DNA of 64,000 nt. It comes from Flammulina velutipes. Its lineage: Eukaryota > Basidiomycota > Agaricomycetes > Agaricales > Physalacriaceae. The stretch lies in assembly GCA_011800155.1 (NCBI GenBank), contig CM022369.1, positions 930,001 through 994,000 on the forward strand, given 5' to 3'. Under the pieces are notes generated by a model. That model searched no databases. It saw only the letters and a program-made list of their open reading frames with translations, and was not told the origin of the DNA. The translations under genes and the position numbers were made by a program. Position 1 is the stretch's first letter. Every line of letters starts with the position of its first letter. Below, in pieces: positions 38,421-47,920 of this stretch.

Positions 38421-39612
38421 CAAGGCCAGGTAGCCCTTTCCTGATGGTACCGTTCACATTCGATTTCGTGGTTCGATTCACTTGAAAATGCCGAACCAAA
38501 GAATTCCATTCCATGTTGGTGTCAACGGGCAAGGGTTCCCATCCTTCCATGAGAGCAAAGTAGGCGTTGGATACTCCGTCGACGACTTTGACGATATTCA
38601 GAAATGAATCCGGGGGACGCTTTACGGCTTCGATACGGCTGAGGTTGAAATCATAGGAAGTGATGGTTTTGACCATTCCTGCGAATTGACGAGCAAAGTC
38701 TTCTTCAAAAAATGGGACGCCCTCGATCTCGCAGTTAGAGTAAAAACGAACTAGTCTCGCCAAGTATTCGGGACTCCATCTAGCATAACGTACATCTTCT
38801 TGGAGCCCTCGAGTCCATCGATAAATGAAGCCGACTTCCGCGTGGATCATGAGATTGAGATCGGTGCATCGACGGTCAACTGCTAAGTTCACGATGACCC
38901 CTCGATACGGCAAGTTCTCCAAGTTCCATCGGATGACTCTCCCTCTCGTCAAAGGAGGGAGACGTAGTTTCCAGTTGAACTGTGGCGCATAAAGATCGTT
39001 TTGTAGTCCCCACCAGCGGAAAACTCCTTGTCCTCCCCAGTAATAGCACAGGAACTCTGTATAAACGCTGAGGATTTCTTGAGCTGAAGAATAGGTTTCA
39101 TGTAAAGCGGCGAGACGTGGTAAAACCGGGACGGAAGCGTGAGGCGGAAAAGAATTGAATAGACGGATGGATTCCATATCATCTTCTAGCCTACGACAAT
39201 CCTTGATGATTTCGTTCGAAAGGACGGTGGGAAAGACATAACGAAGGGACCCCTCTACTTCTCGAGTGTCCGTCCGTTCTAGAGCATCGTCCTCTTCTGT
39301 CACGATGAACCAGCGGTTTCCTTTGATGGGATATACCGGCTGGTACGCTCGCCACCAGGCGGAGGGGAGCAAGAACGAGGGTAATCTCGACAGTCGTACG
39401 GGGTCGAAGGGAAGGTTACTATTTCCGGTGACGCCTTCCTTGAGACCATCCACCGACCTACTGTTTCCCAGGAGAGCCCACGGGATATCGAGTAACTTGA
39501 TCTTCCCGACCGAGAGCCAAATCGCGTCTCCGATTACCGCTCCATGGTAACGAGGTAAAGAACCGTCCGGCAAGCGATACGTGAACGATTTGAAGAAGTG
39601 AGGAAAAGACAT
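38416..39612 (-). CDS. Retroelement accessory ORF 2 (398 codons), unknown function
   Basis: Open frame just downstream of pol in element sense. Start MSFPHFFKSFTYRLPDGSLP. Rich in Trp, Tyr and Arg with short conserved-looking blocks (FLCYYWGGQGVFRWWGLQND, VGFIYRWTRGLQEDVRYARW). No membrane segment or known motif is seen. It stops at TAA exactly within GTTAAC at the edge of the A+T-rich segment, and its frame continues into the 586-codon ORF beyond. A doublet of the 14-mer AGAACTGAGCTCGA lies just upstream (39631-39688), as it also does upstream of Gag-Pol. Confidence 0.75.
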   Translation of the reverse strand: MSFPHFFKSFTYRLPDGSLPRYHGAVIGDAIWLSVGKIKLLDIPWALLGNSRSVDGLKEGVTGNSNLPFDPVRLSRLPSFLLPSAWWRAYQPVYPIKGNRWFIVTEEDDALERTDTREVEGSLRYVFPTVLSNEIIKDCRRLEDDMESIRLFNSFPPHASVPVLPRLAALHETYSSAQEILSVYTEFLCYYWGGQGVFRWWGLQNDLYAPQFNWKLRLPPLTRGRVIRWNLENLPYRGVIVNLAVDRRCTDLNLMIHAEVGFIYRWTRGLQEDVRYARWSPEYLARLVRFYSNCEIEGVPFFEEDFARQFAGMVKTITSYDFNLSRIEAVKRPPDSFLNIVKVVDGVSNAYFALMEGWEPLPVDTNMEWNSLVRHFQVNRTTKSNVNGTIRKGLPGLG

Positions 39613-39630
39613 ATCGTATCCGTTCGACGA

Positions 39631-39688
39631 AGAACTGAGCTCGACTTCGAAGGATAGATTCTTCTGATTGCTGAAGAACTGAGCTCGA
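39631..39688. repeat. Doublet of AGAACTGAGCTCGA upstream of accessory ORF 2
   Basis: Two exact copies of the 14-mer (39631-39644 and 39675-39688), 44 bases apart start to start, 19-76 bases upstream of the ORF 2 start codon. The same 14-mer occurs twice, 45 bases apart, in the 5' leader at 47717-47775. Confidence 0.85.
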
Positions 39689-39878
39689 CAGCAATAGAAG
39701 GGAGGTGATGGTAAAAGGAAAAGAAGTTAAAGAACGTGTATGTCGTTCGGTCGACAAGGTGTATTAGGTGAGGCGCGTAGTAATATCGGAGATAAAAGAT
39801 AGTGGAGATATCGGAGATAAAAGATAGTAGTGATCAGGGAGCGAGATTAGGTGTTGGATCAGGAACCGGACGACTCGA

Positions 39879-42800
39879 TCAAATGCCGACTCGCGCTTTG
39901 TATTCGCGAAGAATTTCGTTCGCGTTTCTCAGCCCGCTAGCATTTCTCCAGTCGTTTTCCTCGTCGGGGAGCCCTTTCCATTTTACTAGGTATCGGTAGC
40001 CTCTTCCTACTGGCTTATGAGCTACAATTGCTTCCACCTCTATCTCGTCTTCCAGGTCTGGTCGGAGATCACTTTCGGAACGTTCCTCTCTCTCTCCGAA
40101 TTCCTCTGGAGACTCGTGGTATACCTTGAGGTGTTCTAAGTTGAAGGTGGGTCCGCCGGGATATTGTTCCCCTAACCGCAAACGGAATACGGTTGGGTTA
40201 ACCACTTCAGTAACCTCGAAAGGTCCTATCCAACGATCCACCAGCTTGACGCCTTTGCCCTTACTTTCAATCCATTCCAAAGAATGAGGATTAACCAAAA
40301 CTCGGGAACCCTTCTTAATATCCGGAGGGGCTCTACGGCGTCGGTTGAAATACTTGGCCTGGTAATGTTGGGACACAGCAATGGCGTCACGCGCGCGGTC
40401 TCGATGCCTTTGCAATTCGTTCAAGAACGAGTTTGCTTTGCCTAGTTCTGAGAATCGTCGAGGAACGACGGACGAAGAATCTGATGGAAGGTAAAAAGCT
40501 GACGGAGGTTTTGGTTCAAAGCCCAGCAGGAGGAAGAATGGAGCATATCCCGTGGTCTTGCTAATGTTAGAATTGTAGGCAAATTCCAACAATGCTATCC
40601 ATTTGACCCATCGACTTCTCTCTGAAGCGGCGAAGGCTCTCAGCATCGTTTCCAAAGTTTTGTTGGTAATCTCCGTCTGACCGTCGGTTTGTGGGTGGTG
40701 TGAAGTCGAGAATACCATCCTTGTACCCATTCGTTTCGCAATCTCGATCCATATAGCGTTCTGCCATCTCCCATCACGGTCGCAAAAGACGCTTTCTGGT
40801 AACCCGAACCGACTGAAGACCTGTAGTACAATGATATCTGCAAACTTCTCCATTGAAGATGCTATCGGAAGCGGCAAGAAGTTTCCATGCTTTGTGAGTC
40901 TATCCACTATTACTAGTATTGCGTCGCAACCTTCAGACTTTGGTAGGCCCGTGATTAGGTCCCATGAAATTGATTGATACAGTCTTCTTGGAACGGGGCT
41001 TGGATTGAGCAATCCATAACTCTTGAAGTTGCGATTCTTCGTCTTCTGACACGTATCACAGGTTCTGCAGAATTCTTCGGCGTCGATTTTCATTCTTTTC
41101 CAATACCAGCGGTGCGTCAACTTGGGCCACAGTTTGTCAATACTCATGTGAGCTGTTTCCATCGGATCCTCGTGGACTAAAGACAACAGTTCGGCTCTTC
41201 TCGACTTTGGAACACACAATCTCGGCTGATAGTCTGCGTCTCGAAAGAAAAGCAGGCCATTCCCATCTCTCAGAAAATGTTGTCCCTTACTCCAATTATC
41301 CCACTCCGGAGCGTCCTTGTAAACCGACTTAAATTCCGCGTCGAGCTTGGTTTCTTCTGCCCACTTCCCCAAGATCGCCTTGTCTCCTGCTATGAGAACG
41401 GTAGGAGGTGGAACCGAGGCTAACCAATAGTCTTGATCTAGTTGGTCTAGTGGCTGATCTTTCCGTCTTGCGGGCGTGTCCGTGCTGGTCTTAGCTGTAT
41501 CTGTACTCCCCCCCACGCCTGCTGACGGGCTGATTACTACTGGTTCGATGAGCTCAGCCAGTGTAGCCCATTTAACTGCTGGCGCGTGCTCGCTATACGC
41601 GTTGATCGGAATGACGTCCCGGGTTCCCGTGCTTGGTATTACTGATCCGTCCGGAGATGCTGGACTGAATTGCATCGGCGGCGGTCTCTCCAACCTCGAT
41701 AGCGGATCTACGTTGCTGTGTACTCTCCCTGGACGGTGAACTATGGATAGAAAGGGATTGTAGGCTGAAAAGATAGCGCCCCATGCCGCTAAACGCTTGT
41801 TTGAGTTCTCATAGGTTCTTGCCCACTGCAGTGCGTTATGGTCCGTGACTAGAGTCGTTTTCGCTCCCTCGATGAATGGTTGAAATCGAATAAGACCTTC
41901 TTTTGCCGCTAACGCTTCTCTTTCTGTCGTCGAGTAACGAGTCTCCGCGCTCTTGAATCTGCGCGAGTAATATGCTACAACTCTCTCTACATGAACTAAC
42001 GAAGCGTCGAAGTCCTCTTCATTCCATTCACCTCCCGTTCGGCATTCGTCCTCCTTGGCTAATTGAGCGAATAGTTTTGGGACTTCTTTCCCAGCTTCTT
42101 TTGCTCGCTTGAGGCGCTCGTACACCTTCGTTCCTTTGAGACTACCCGCACTCATGGGTTGGACTTGCTGGAGCGCACATCCCAGAGCATGATCGGATGC
42201 GTCAGTGTACAACCGATAAGGGATGTTCTCCATTGGATGCGCCAGAACAGGGGCTTCACATAGAGCGTCCTTGATTGCGTTAAACGCGTACTCGTGTTCA
42301 TCCCGCCATTCCCACTTAGTGTTCTTCCTCAGCAGGTCAAATAGCGGAATAGCCATGTCTGAATAGAAGGGAATAAATGCTGAAAAGTATACTGCCATTC
42401 CTAGGAAAGTGTACAATTCCTTGGATTTTGTTGGTCTGGCTAATTCCTTGACTGCTGCTACCTTCTCCGCATGCGTAGAAAGTCCTAACCTTGAGACTTT
42501 ATGACCGAGGAGGAGGATTGACGAGTAGAACAGGTGACATTTCTTTGGAGAGAGTGTGATTCCTGCTTTTGCTATGGCTCCCAAGACCTTCTCGAGATGT
42601 ACTACATGCTCTTCGTACGACTTTGAGAATACCACAATGTCGTCGATATATACTAAGCAAAAGATCCAAAGGAAAGGACTCAAGATGCCTTGCATTACGC
42701 GCTGAAACACTGACGGTCCGTTGCGCAACCCGAATGGTAATCGCCGGAATTGCCATAGCCCTCTATGCGTTCGGAAAGCTGTCTTTGGCCTGTCTTCCTC

Positions 42801-45800
42801 ATCCAACTCGAGCTGTGTGAAACCCGATAACGCGTCCAACGTGGAGAGAACTTGCGCGCCGCTTAGAGCCTGAAGGATCTCCGTTTGTCTAGGAATAGGG
42901 AATTCGTCCGGCACCGTATTTGCATTGAGCTTCCTGTAGTCTACACAAAATCGAGGCTTCCCGTTTCGGTATGCGATCACTACTGGCGCTCCCCATGGAC
43001 TGTCTGAAGCTTCAATAACTCCCATTTCGAACCATGAGTTTATTTGCTTGTCGATCACTTCCCTCTTTGCGGGAGAACTGGCGTACATTGGTAGAGAAAT
43101 GGGTTCTTCCTTTCCTTCCTTCAACTTGATTTTGACCTTGGAAGGATACTGTCCTAAGCGGCCGTCAAAGGCGAAAGCTCTTTGGTTCCTCTCCAGCATG
43201 CTCCAAACGGACTCCGACAATTCTTCTGGTAAGTCGTGCGCCACATCCAGAATTTCGCGTAGCTTATCTGAGTCATACAGCTCTGGGTCTGGCATATAGG
43301 AAGTCTTTGGTCCCATCTCTTCGTCATCTATCTCCTCGTCGAGATCGCTAGTCTTCCCTTCTGGGATTCGTTCCGATTCCAATTGGCTTTGTACTATTGT
43401 GCGTAAGGCTTCCGCGTGCGATCTATATGCTTCCTGCGCTTTCTCAGTCGTCGGACAATCTAAGGAATCTTTGCAGGCGATATACGTCGATAACAATTCC
43501 CCGCGACTAATCTTGATAGGGTATGTATTGGGATTACTGATAGGAATTTCCGAGCAACGTGAGTTGATTAAGACACTTGGAACTATGAAGGAAGCCTGAT
43601 TCCCTGACATGACCACGTTTCTCTCGACTAGAAAGTCGTTGTCGTTTGGGAAGTAGCTCACTATGGGAACTTGCCTAGTGTATTGCGGAGGAATGACTAC
43701 ATCTTTCTGAGCCCTCAGTTCCGATTTGACGTCACTGTTTCTCTTCTTAGCTCTTCGACGCTTAGACTGGCGGCGACGATGATCAGCTCGCTTGGTATAC
43801 GCCGCCATTCCTTCGACGCTTCGATGTAGTTTTGGCGGAGCTTCCTCTGCTTTCCACTTGGTTGGTTGTGCTTCGATTTCCCATTCCTCTGATCCGTAAT
43901 GAAGTCTGGGTTTCTCACCCCCTTTCCTGGTGACTGATATTTGGAACGAGTTCTGGTAATCTTCTCCCAACAGGATGGGAACTTGCATCCCCGGAACTAT
44001 GTAGGCTTCAGCTAGGGTTTCCAGTATAGTTCCGTCGGTGCTAGTAACGTATACAGGAATGTGTGCGTATCCTTCGATGGATGAAGTTCCTTCTGTGACC
44101 TCTAAAAGACGAAGCTTCAGTCCTTTCCGAAGAATGGGCCTTGGGTTCAGCTTTTCGTAGCACTCTTTCGAAATGAGAGTGATGTCGGCGCAGCTGTCAT
44201 GTCGCAAGTCGATATCCGGCGATGAATTGTTACCCAGTCGACCTCTAACCGATAACACTGATACCCCTACGGCCGCTCGACCTGGAGACGAATGTTTGAC
44301 CGATCTCAGCTTCACTACTTTAGGCTTATGAGGGCGTTCTTCATTGAGTTGCGTTTCATACTCAGGGACTTTGTCGGGAGGCTTGGGTTGTCGCTCTTCG
44401 TCATAGGGTCCGAGTAAGATAGATTCGCCGTCATAGGCTTGCGCCTGCGTCTCCGTTTCGTCTTCTTCCACGTCTTCTATAGTGACCTTGTGCGATTTCC
44501 TGCTAGGTGTTGATGGACTAACTCTCTCGCTTCGAGCAGCCATCACCTCTGCGGTCTTATACTCCCGAGCGAACTCGGCAGACGCCTCCTCAAAATCCTC
44601 ACGGTGGTTCACAGAAAATACATACGACATGTCGTATGCTTGTTCCCAGGACTCCTTCTCTAAACGTTTGGCGTTTTTTGTTCTCCACTGGTCGTAAGCG
44701 TCCCGATCTGGACACTCTCGTTTCCAATGCTTTCTACTACCACATGCTGGGCAAGGTCCTGGCGGAGCTCGACCCTTAGAGACTACGTGGTCGTTGGGAG
44801 CAAACTGAAAGGTTCGAGTGGATTTTGCCATTCCGATTTTGGCGGTATTGAAGACTTCACGTTCTAATTCCGCATCCAACGAACTGGAATCGAACGTGCC
44901 TTCGTGATCATGATCGTGATCGTGATCGTGATCGTGATCGGCGTGATTGACGTCTTCGTCATGATCGTCAGGAGGAGTTGATTCAACAACGTGCGCTGCT
45001 TTCGATACTGAACTCGCCCCTTCGTTATCCTTTTTAGGGTAGAAACGGTATCTGTTGCGGCCTTCCCGATGCGAATCCGAGCGGGTCCATAAATCCACTA
45101 ATTCCTCATCATAGTCATTGACTTTGGCTAGCAGTTCACTAACGTTTCGCAATCGTTGATGATCTATTAGCGACTTCCATGACACGGGAATCCTGGAGAC
45201 TATATCAAACACTTCGCGCGGACCTCCGTTGTCCGTAGGGGATAAAATACGAATATATTTGATGCGACGTAGGACAAAATCTCGAGGCGACTCAGTGATA
45301 TGTCCCGTCTGACGGAATCTTTGCTCGTCTTTTTCGTTCTGCATCGCCCACAACCACCGCTCGCCTAAGAACTGTGACTGGATTTGATTGATGAATACAG
45401 TGTAGTCTGCGGTCATTCGGGTTTGTTCTGCTGCTGGTATGTTGTTGAACCATTCCCGCACAGCAGTCCCTTCTTCCAACAACAGCGGCATGACACTCCC
45501 CATGACAGTTGGAATAGACCCCCCCAGTCTCGTATAATGGAAGATTTCCCAAGCCCACGCTAAGAATTTATTGCCTTTCCCGTTCCACTTTGGTAGATCG
45601 CTAGGCTTAAACTCAACTTTAATATTGGGAGGTTGATTTCCGCCAGGTCCTCTCCCTTGACCAGGAGGTCCGGGCGGTCCGGGTGGTCCGGGTGGTCCAG
45701 GCGGTCCAGGTGGTCCCGTTGGGCCTGGAGCTCCGCCACCGGGAGCAGGCTGTCCACCTCCGCCACCGGGTGGAGGCTGTCCACCTCCGCCACCGGGTGG

Positions 45801-47510
45801 AGGTTGTCCTCCTCCGCCTTGAGGTCCTGAACCGCCTCCGCCACTACCGCCGCTGGGAGCAGGTTGACCGCCGCCGCCACTACCGCCGCTACCTCCGTTT
45901 CCACCTCCGCTACCGCCACTTTGCGAAGGCTGATGACCACTTCCTCCTCCATCTGGGGGTTGACTGCTACTACCGTCACCTTGAGGCTTGCTACTTCCAC
46001 CTGACTTATCTCCTCCCTCTGGTTGTTTCCCGATATTGGAACTGCCACCTTGGGTCGGCTTTCCACCTGTATTCGGCTTTGACGAGCTGGGGGGAGAAAA
46101 GTTCGGTTTTGGCCTCATAGGCGCTGCGGATAATGGCTCTAGAGGAGCTTGAGGTGTATTCAAGTTTGCTGGGAATGAACCTGCTATATTGAACGTTGAA
46201 GAAAAGGGAGCGTTGTTTCGACCCCATGGGAAAGGGCTGTTGGTTTGCGTGCTGGGGTATTCATTAGGGCCCGCGTACGAATATTCTTCCTCATGAGTAC
46301 GCGAATATTCTGATTGACCTGCGTTGAATATATTTGACATGGCTCCATAAGGACTGTCTCCCTGTCTTTCTTCAGGATCTACATTCTTCCCTTTTCCGTA
46401 TTCAAAGTCTCTGGATTGTCCAAAGGCCCCCGAAATACTAGAGTATACTTCTCTCTGATTATCTATCTCCGGCGCCATCAAAGTTGAATCTTTGATAGAA
46501 ATAGAGCTAGCAGTTCGACGATCCACATGTCCCTCCGATCTGGATTCCGATGATTCACTTGCGTAGTCGTAGAGACGAGAAGGAAGAGGTTCAAGCTCTC
46601 GCTGAACAGGAGAGTTTGGAGCTGGCGTCGATTCACCCTTCCTAAAGTAACCCGGTACTTTGAAAGCCGACGTTATGAATTCAGCCGCTGATTTAAGAGG
46701 AGTTGAAGGGCTCGTGGAATAACTGGGTACAGTACTTTCCGCGAAGGTCATGCTACGAGGGGATGTAGAAGGTGGTAATGGATTCCCTCTACCTGGATTC
46801 CTAAAGGAGGTAATAGAACTAGGGGAGGGAAGGACGTTTTGATATCTAGAATGAGTCGAAGACGGTTCCTTCAGATCTCGAGAACGTTTGTTTGGAGAGT
46901 AAAAGTGCGGCATGGTAGCCCCAATGACGTCCCAGTTGGTACGACTAGCTGAGTTCATAGCTCTCGCTGTTAAATCCTTGTTGTATACTGGATTGCTCGA
47001 GAACAAGGTATATAACCGATTATGTTGGTTAGAGGCGCGAGTAACGACGTCATACGTGCCGGCTTCCGTAGATGCGGGAGATAATAGATGGACGCCGCTG
47101 ACGGTTTCCTGTTCGTACTTATTCAAACGAATATCGAATTGTATTATTCGCTGGTGGAAATGTATCCATGTTGAACCAAAGAATCCTTTCTCAGCTCCTT
47201 CGTCGAACGTTCTGATTAACGTGTGGTTCGGATCGACTTGGAACCAACTGGCTCGAGGGGGATCCATGATCTGAGCCGCTTCATCCATGATGGTCTGAAG
47301 AACGGTGACTAGGTCGGAGTACTGATGCAAATAGGATCGATCCATGGAGTAATGGTGATTCCGGCTATTGACTAGGATATGGTCGTGAGGGATATCGAAG
47401 TTCGCTTTGATGAAGGAGATGCGATGGCGGGGAGAAGTCATATCATCTGGAGTTTCCTCCAGACGAGCGCGCAAAGATTGGAAAAAACGAGTAATGTCAT
47501 TTGAGTCCAT
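39879..47510 (-). CDS. Gag-Pol polyprotein of chromovirus (2543 residues, single frame)
   Basis: One uninterrupted frame from MDSNDITRFF. Gag: a low-complexity N-terminal half, then a Gly/Pro region with collagen-like GPPGPPGPP repeats (residues about 510-630, near 45640-45980), the Gag core, an Asp-His repeat, and a CCHC zinc knuckle CPACGSRKHWKREC (about 44720-44760). Pol: retropepsin-like HDSCADITLIS (about 44195, Cys where Gly is usual); reverse transcriptase with CVDYRKLNANTVPDEFPIP and catalytic YIDD (about 42640); RNase H with YTDASDHALG (about 42210) and VTDHNALQWA; integrase with an HHCC zinc domain ending CRTCDTCQKTKNR (about 41050) and D,D-35-E residues in SWDLITG, CDRDGRW and DGQTEIT. 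The C-terminal chromodomain YLVKWKGLPDEENDW (about 39940-39990) defines a chromovirus. Gag and Pol are fused without a frameshift or stop codon. Confidence 0.96.
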   Translation of the reverse strand: MDSNDITRFFQSLRARLEETPDDMTSPRHRISFIKANFDIPHDHILVNSRNHHYSMDRSYLHQYSDLVTVLQTIMDEAAQIMDPPRASWFQVDPNHTLIRTFDEGAEKGFFGSTWIHFHQRIIQFDIRLNKYEQETVSGVHLLSPASTEAGTYDVVTRASNQHNRLYTLFSSNPVYNKDLTARAMNSASRTNWDVIGATMPHFYSPNKRSRDLKEPSSTHSRYQNVLPSPSSITSFRNPGRGNPLPPSTSPRSMTFAESTVPSYSTSPSTPLKSAAEFITSAFKVPGYFRKGESTPAPNSPVQRELEPLPSRLYDYASESSESRSEGHVDRRTASSISIKDSTLMAPEIDNQREVYSSISGAFGQSRDFEYGKGKNVDPEERQGDSPYGAMSNIFNAGQSEYSRTHEEEYSYAGPNEYPSTQTNSPFPWGRNNAPFSSTFNIAGSFPANLNTPQAPLEPLSAAPMRPKPNFSPPSSSKPNTGGKPTQGGSSNIGKQPEGGDKSGGSSKPQGDGSSSQPPDGGGSGHQPSQSGGSGGGNGGSGGSGGGGQPAPSGGSGGGGSGPQGGGGQPPPGGGGGQPPPGGGGGQPAPGGGAPGPTGPPGPPGPPGPPGPPGPPGQGRGPGGNQPPNIKVEFKPSDLPKWNGKGNKFLAWAWEIFHYTRLGGSIPTVMGSVMPLLLEEGTAVREWFNNIPAAEQTRMTADYTVFINQIQSQFLGERWLWAMQNEKDEQRFRQTGHITESPRDFVLRRIKYIRILSPTDNGGPREVFDIVSRIPVSWKSLIDHQRLRNVSELLAKVNDYDEELVDLWTRSDSHREGRNRYRFYPKKDNEGASSVSKAAHVVESTPPDDHDEDVNHADHDHDHDHDHDHEGTFDSSSLDAELEREVFNTAKIGMAKSTRTFQFAPNDHVVSKGRAPPGPCPACGSRKHWKRECPDRDAYDQWRTKNAKRLEKESWEQAYDMSYVFSVNHREDFEEASAEFAREYKTAEVMAARSERVSPSTPSRKSHKVTIEDVEEDETETQAQAYDGESILLGPYDEERQPKPPDKVPEYETQLNEERPHKPKVVKLRSVKHSSPGRAAVGVSVLSVRGRLGNNSSPDIDLRHDSCADITLISKECYEKLNPRPILRKGLKLRLLEVTEGTSSIEGYAHIPVYVTSTDGTILETLAEAYIVPGMQVPILLGEDYQNSFQISVTRKGGEKPRLHYGSEEWEIEAQPTKWKAEEAPPKLHRSVEGMAAYTKRADHRRRQSKRRRAKKRNSDVKSELRAQKDVVIPPQYTRQVPIVSYFPNDNDFLVERNVVMSGNQASFIVPSVLINSRCSEIPISNPNTYPIKISRGELLSTYIACKDSLDCPTTEKAQEAYRSHAEALRTIVQSQLESERIPEGKTSDLDEEIDDEEMGPKTSYMPDPELYDSDKLREILDVAHDLPEELSESVWSMLERNQRAFAFDGRLGQYPSKVKIKLKEGKEEPISLPMYASSPAKREVIDKQINSWFEMGVIEASDSPWGAPVVIAYRNGKPRFCVDYRKLNANTVPDEFPIPRQTEILQALSGAQVLSTLDALSGFTQLELDEEDRPKTAFRTHRGLWQFRRLPFGLRNGPSVFQRVMQGILSPFLWIFCLVYIDDIVVFSKSYEEHVVHLEKVLGAIAKAGITLSPKKCHLFYSSILLLGHKVSRLGLSTHAEKVAAVKELARPTKSKELYTFLGMAVYFSAFIPFYSDMAIPLFDLLRKNTKWEWRDEHEYAFNAIKDALCEAPVLAHPMENIPYRLYTDASDHALGCALQQVQPMSAGSLKGTKVYERLKRAKEAGKEVPKLFAQLAKEDECRTGGEWNEEDFDASLVHVERVVAYYSRRFKSAETRYSTTEREALAAKEGLIRFQPFIEGAKTTLVTDHNALQWARTYENSNKRLAAWGAIFSAYNPFLSIVHRPGRVHSNVDPLSRLERPPPMQFSPASPDGSVIPSTGTRDVIPINAYSEHAPAVKWATLAELIEPVVISPSAGVGGSTDTAKTSTDTPARRKDQPLDQLDQDYWLASVPPPTVLIAGDKAILGKWAEETKLDAEFKSVYKDAPEWDNWSKGQHFLRDGNGLLFFRDADYQPRLCVPKSRRAELLSLVHEDPMETAHMSIDKLWPKLTHRWYWKRMKIDAEEFCRTCDTCQKTKNRNFKSYGLLNPSPVPRRLYQSISWDLITGLPKSEGCDAILVIVDRLTKHGNFLPLPIASSMEKFADIIVLQVFSRFGLPESVFCDRDGRWQNAIWIEIAKRMGTRMVFSTSHHPQTDGQTEITNKTLETMLRAFAASERSRWVKWIALLEFAYNSNISKTTGYAPFFLLLGFEPKPPSAFYLPSDSSSVVPRRFSELGKANSFLNELQRHRDRARDAIAVSQHYQAKYFNRRRRAPPDIKKGSRVLVNPHSLEWIESKGKGVKLVDRWIGPFEVTEVVNPTVFRLRLGEQYPGGPTFNLEHLKVYHESPEEFGEREERSESDLRPDLEDEIEVEAIVAHKPVGRGYRYLVKWKGLPDEENDWRNASGLRNANEILREYKARVGI
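44902..44943. repeat. GATCGT microsatellite coding an Asp-His tract
   Basis: About six tandem units of a six-base repeat inside Gag, encoding alternating Asp and His on the minus strand. Prone to slippage and length change. Confidence 0.85.
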
Positions 47511-47716
47511 GATGGATGAATCTATACGGAAATGGTATGGAGTAGGATGAGGGTACGAGACTCCGCGACACGGTCACGAAGTGAGGGCGAGGTAAGGCAC
47601 GAGGTAAAGAGACGCAGTATGTAAAACGAGGCGGGAACGAGGCAGAAACGAGGTCGAGGCGTGTTTTATCGAAGAAAACCAAACTCAACTTCGATACTCG
47701 TATCGACGCTGCCCCA

Positions 47717-47775
47717 AGAACTGAGCTCGAGGAACAACGAACGATAGGTAGAAGAATCCCAAGAACTGAGCTCGA
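47717..47775. repeat. Doublet of AGAACTGAGCTCGA in the retroelement leader
   Basis: Two exact copies (47717-47730 and 47762-47775) between the primer-binding site and the Gag start. See the matching doublet at 39631-39688. Confidence 0.85.
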
Positions 47776-47900
47776 GGAATTCCCGAAGGAAGAGTTGATT
47801 GATGGCGATGGATGTGGATGAACTGATCAGGTCCTCGGTATAGAAGCTCGTAAATCCGCCGAGCGATATTGATGATAGAAGCGTTCCGGGGGATGTCGAG

Positions 47901-47920
47901 TTCACCTGAACGTCCACCAA
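47901..47920 (-). other. Primer-binding site
   Basis: Directly inside the 5' LTR the minus strand reads TTGGTGGACGTTCAGGTGAA. A TGG one base after the LTR is the normal complement of a tRNA CCA end. I could not identify the tRNA, since none is encoded in the window. Confidence 0.65.

Noticed and set aside
35220..39612. Accessory ORFs as a retroviral envelope
   Set aside because: Position fits, but no signal peptide, fusion peptide, transmembrane helix or cysteine pattern is visible.
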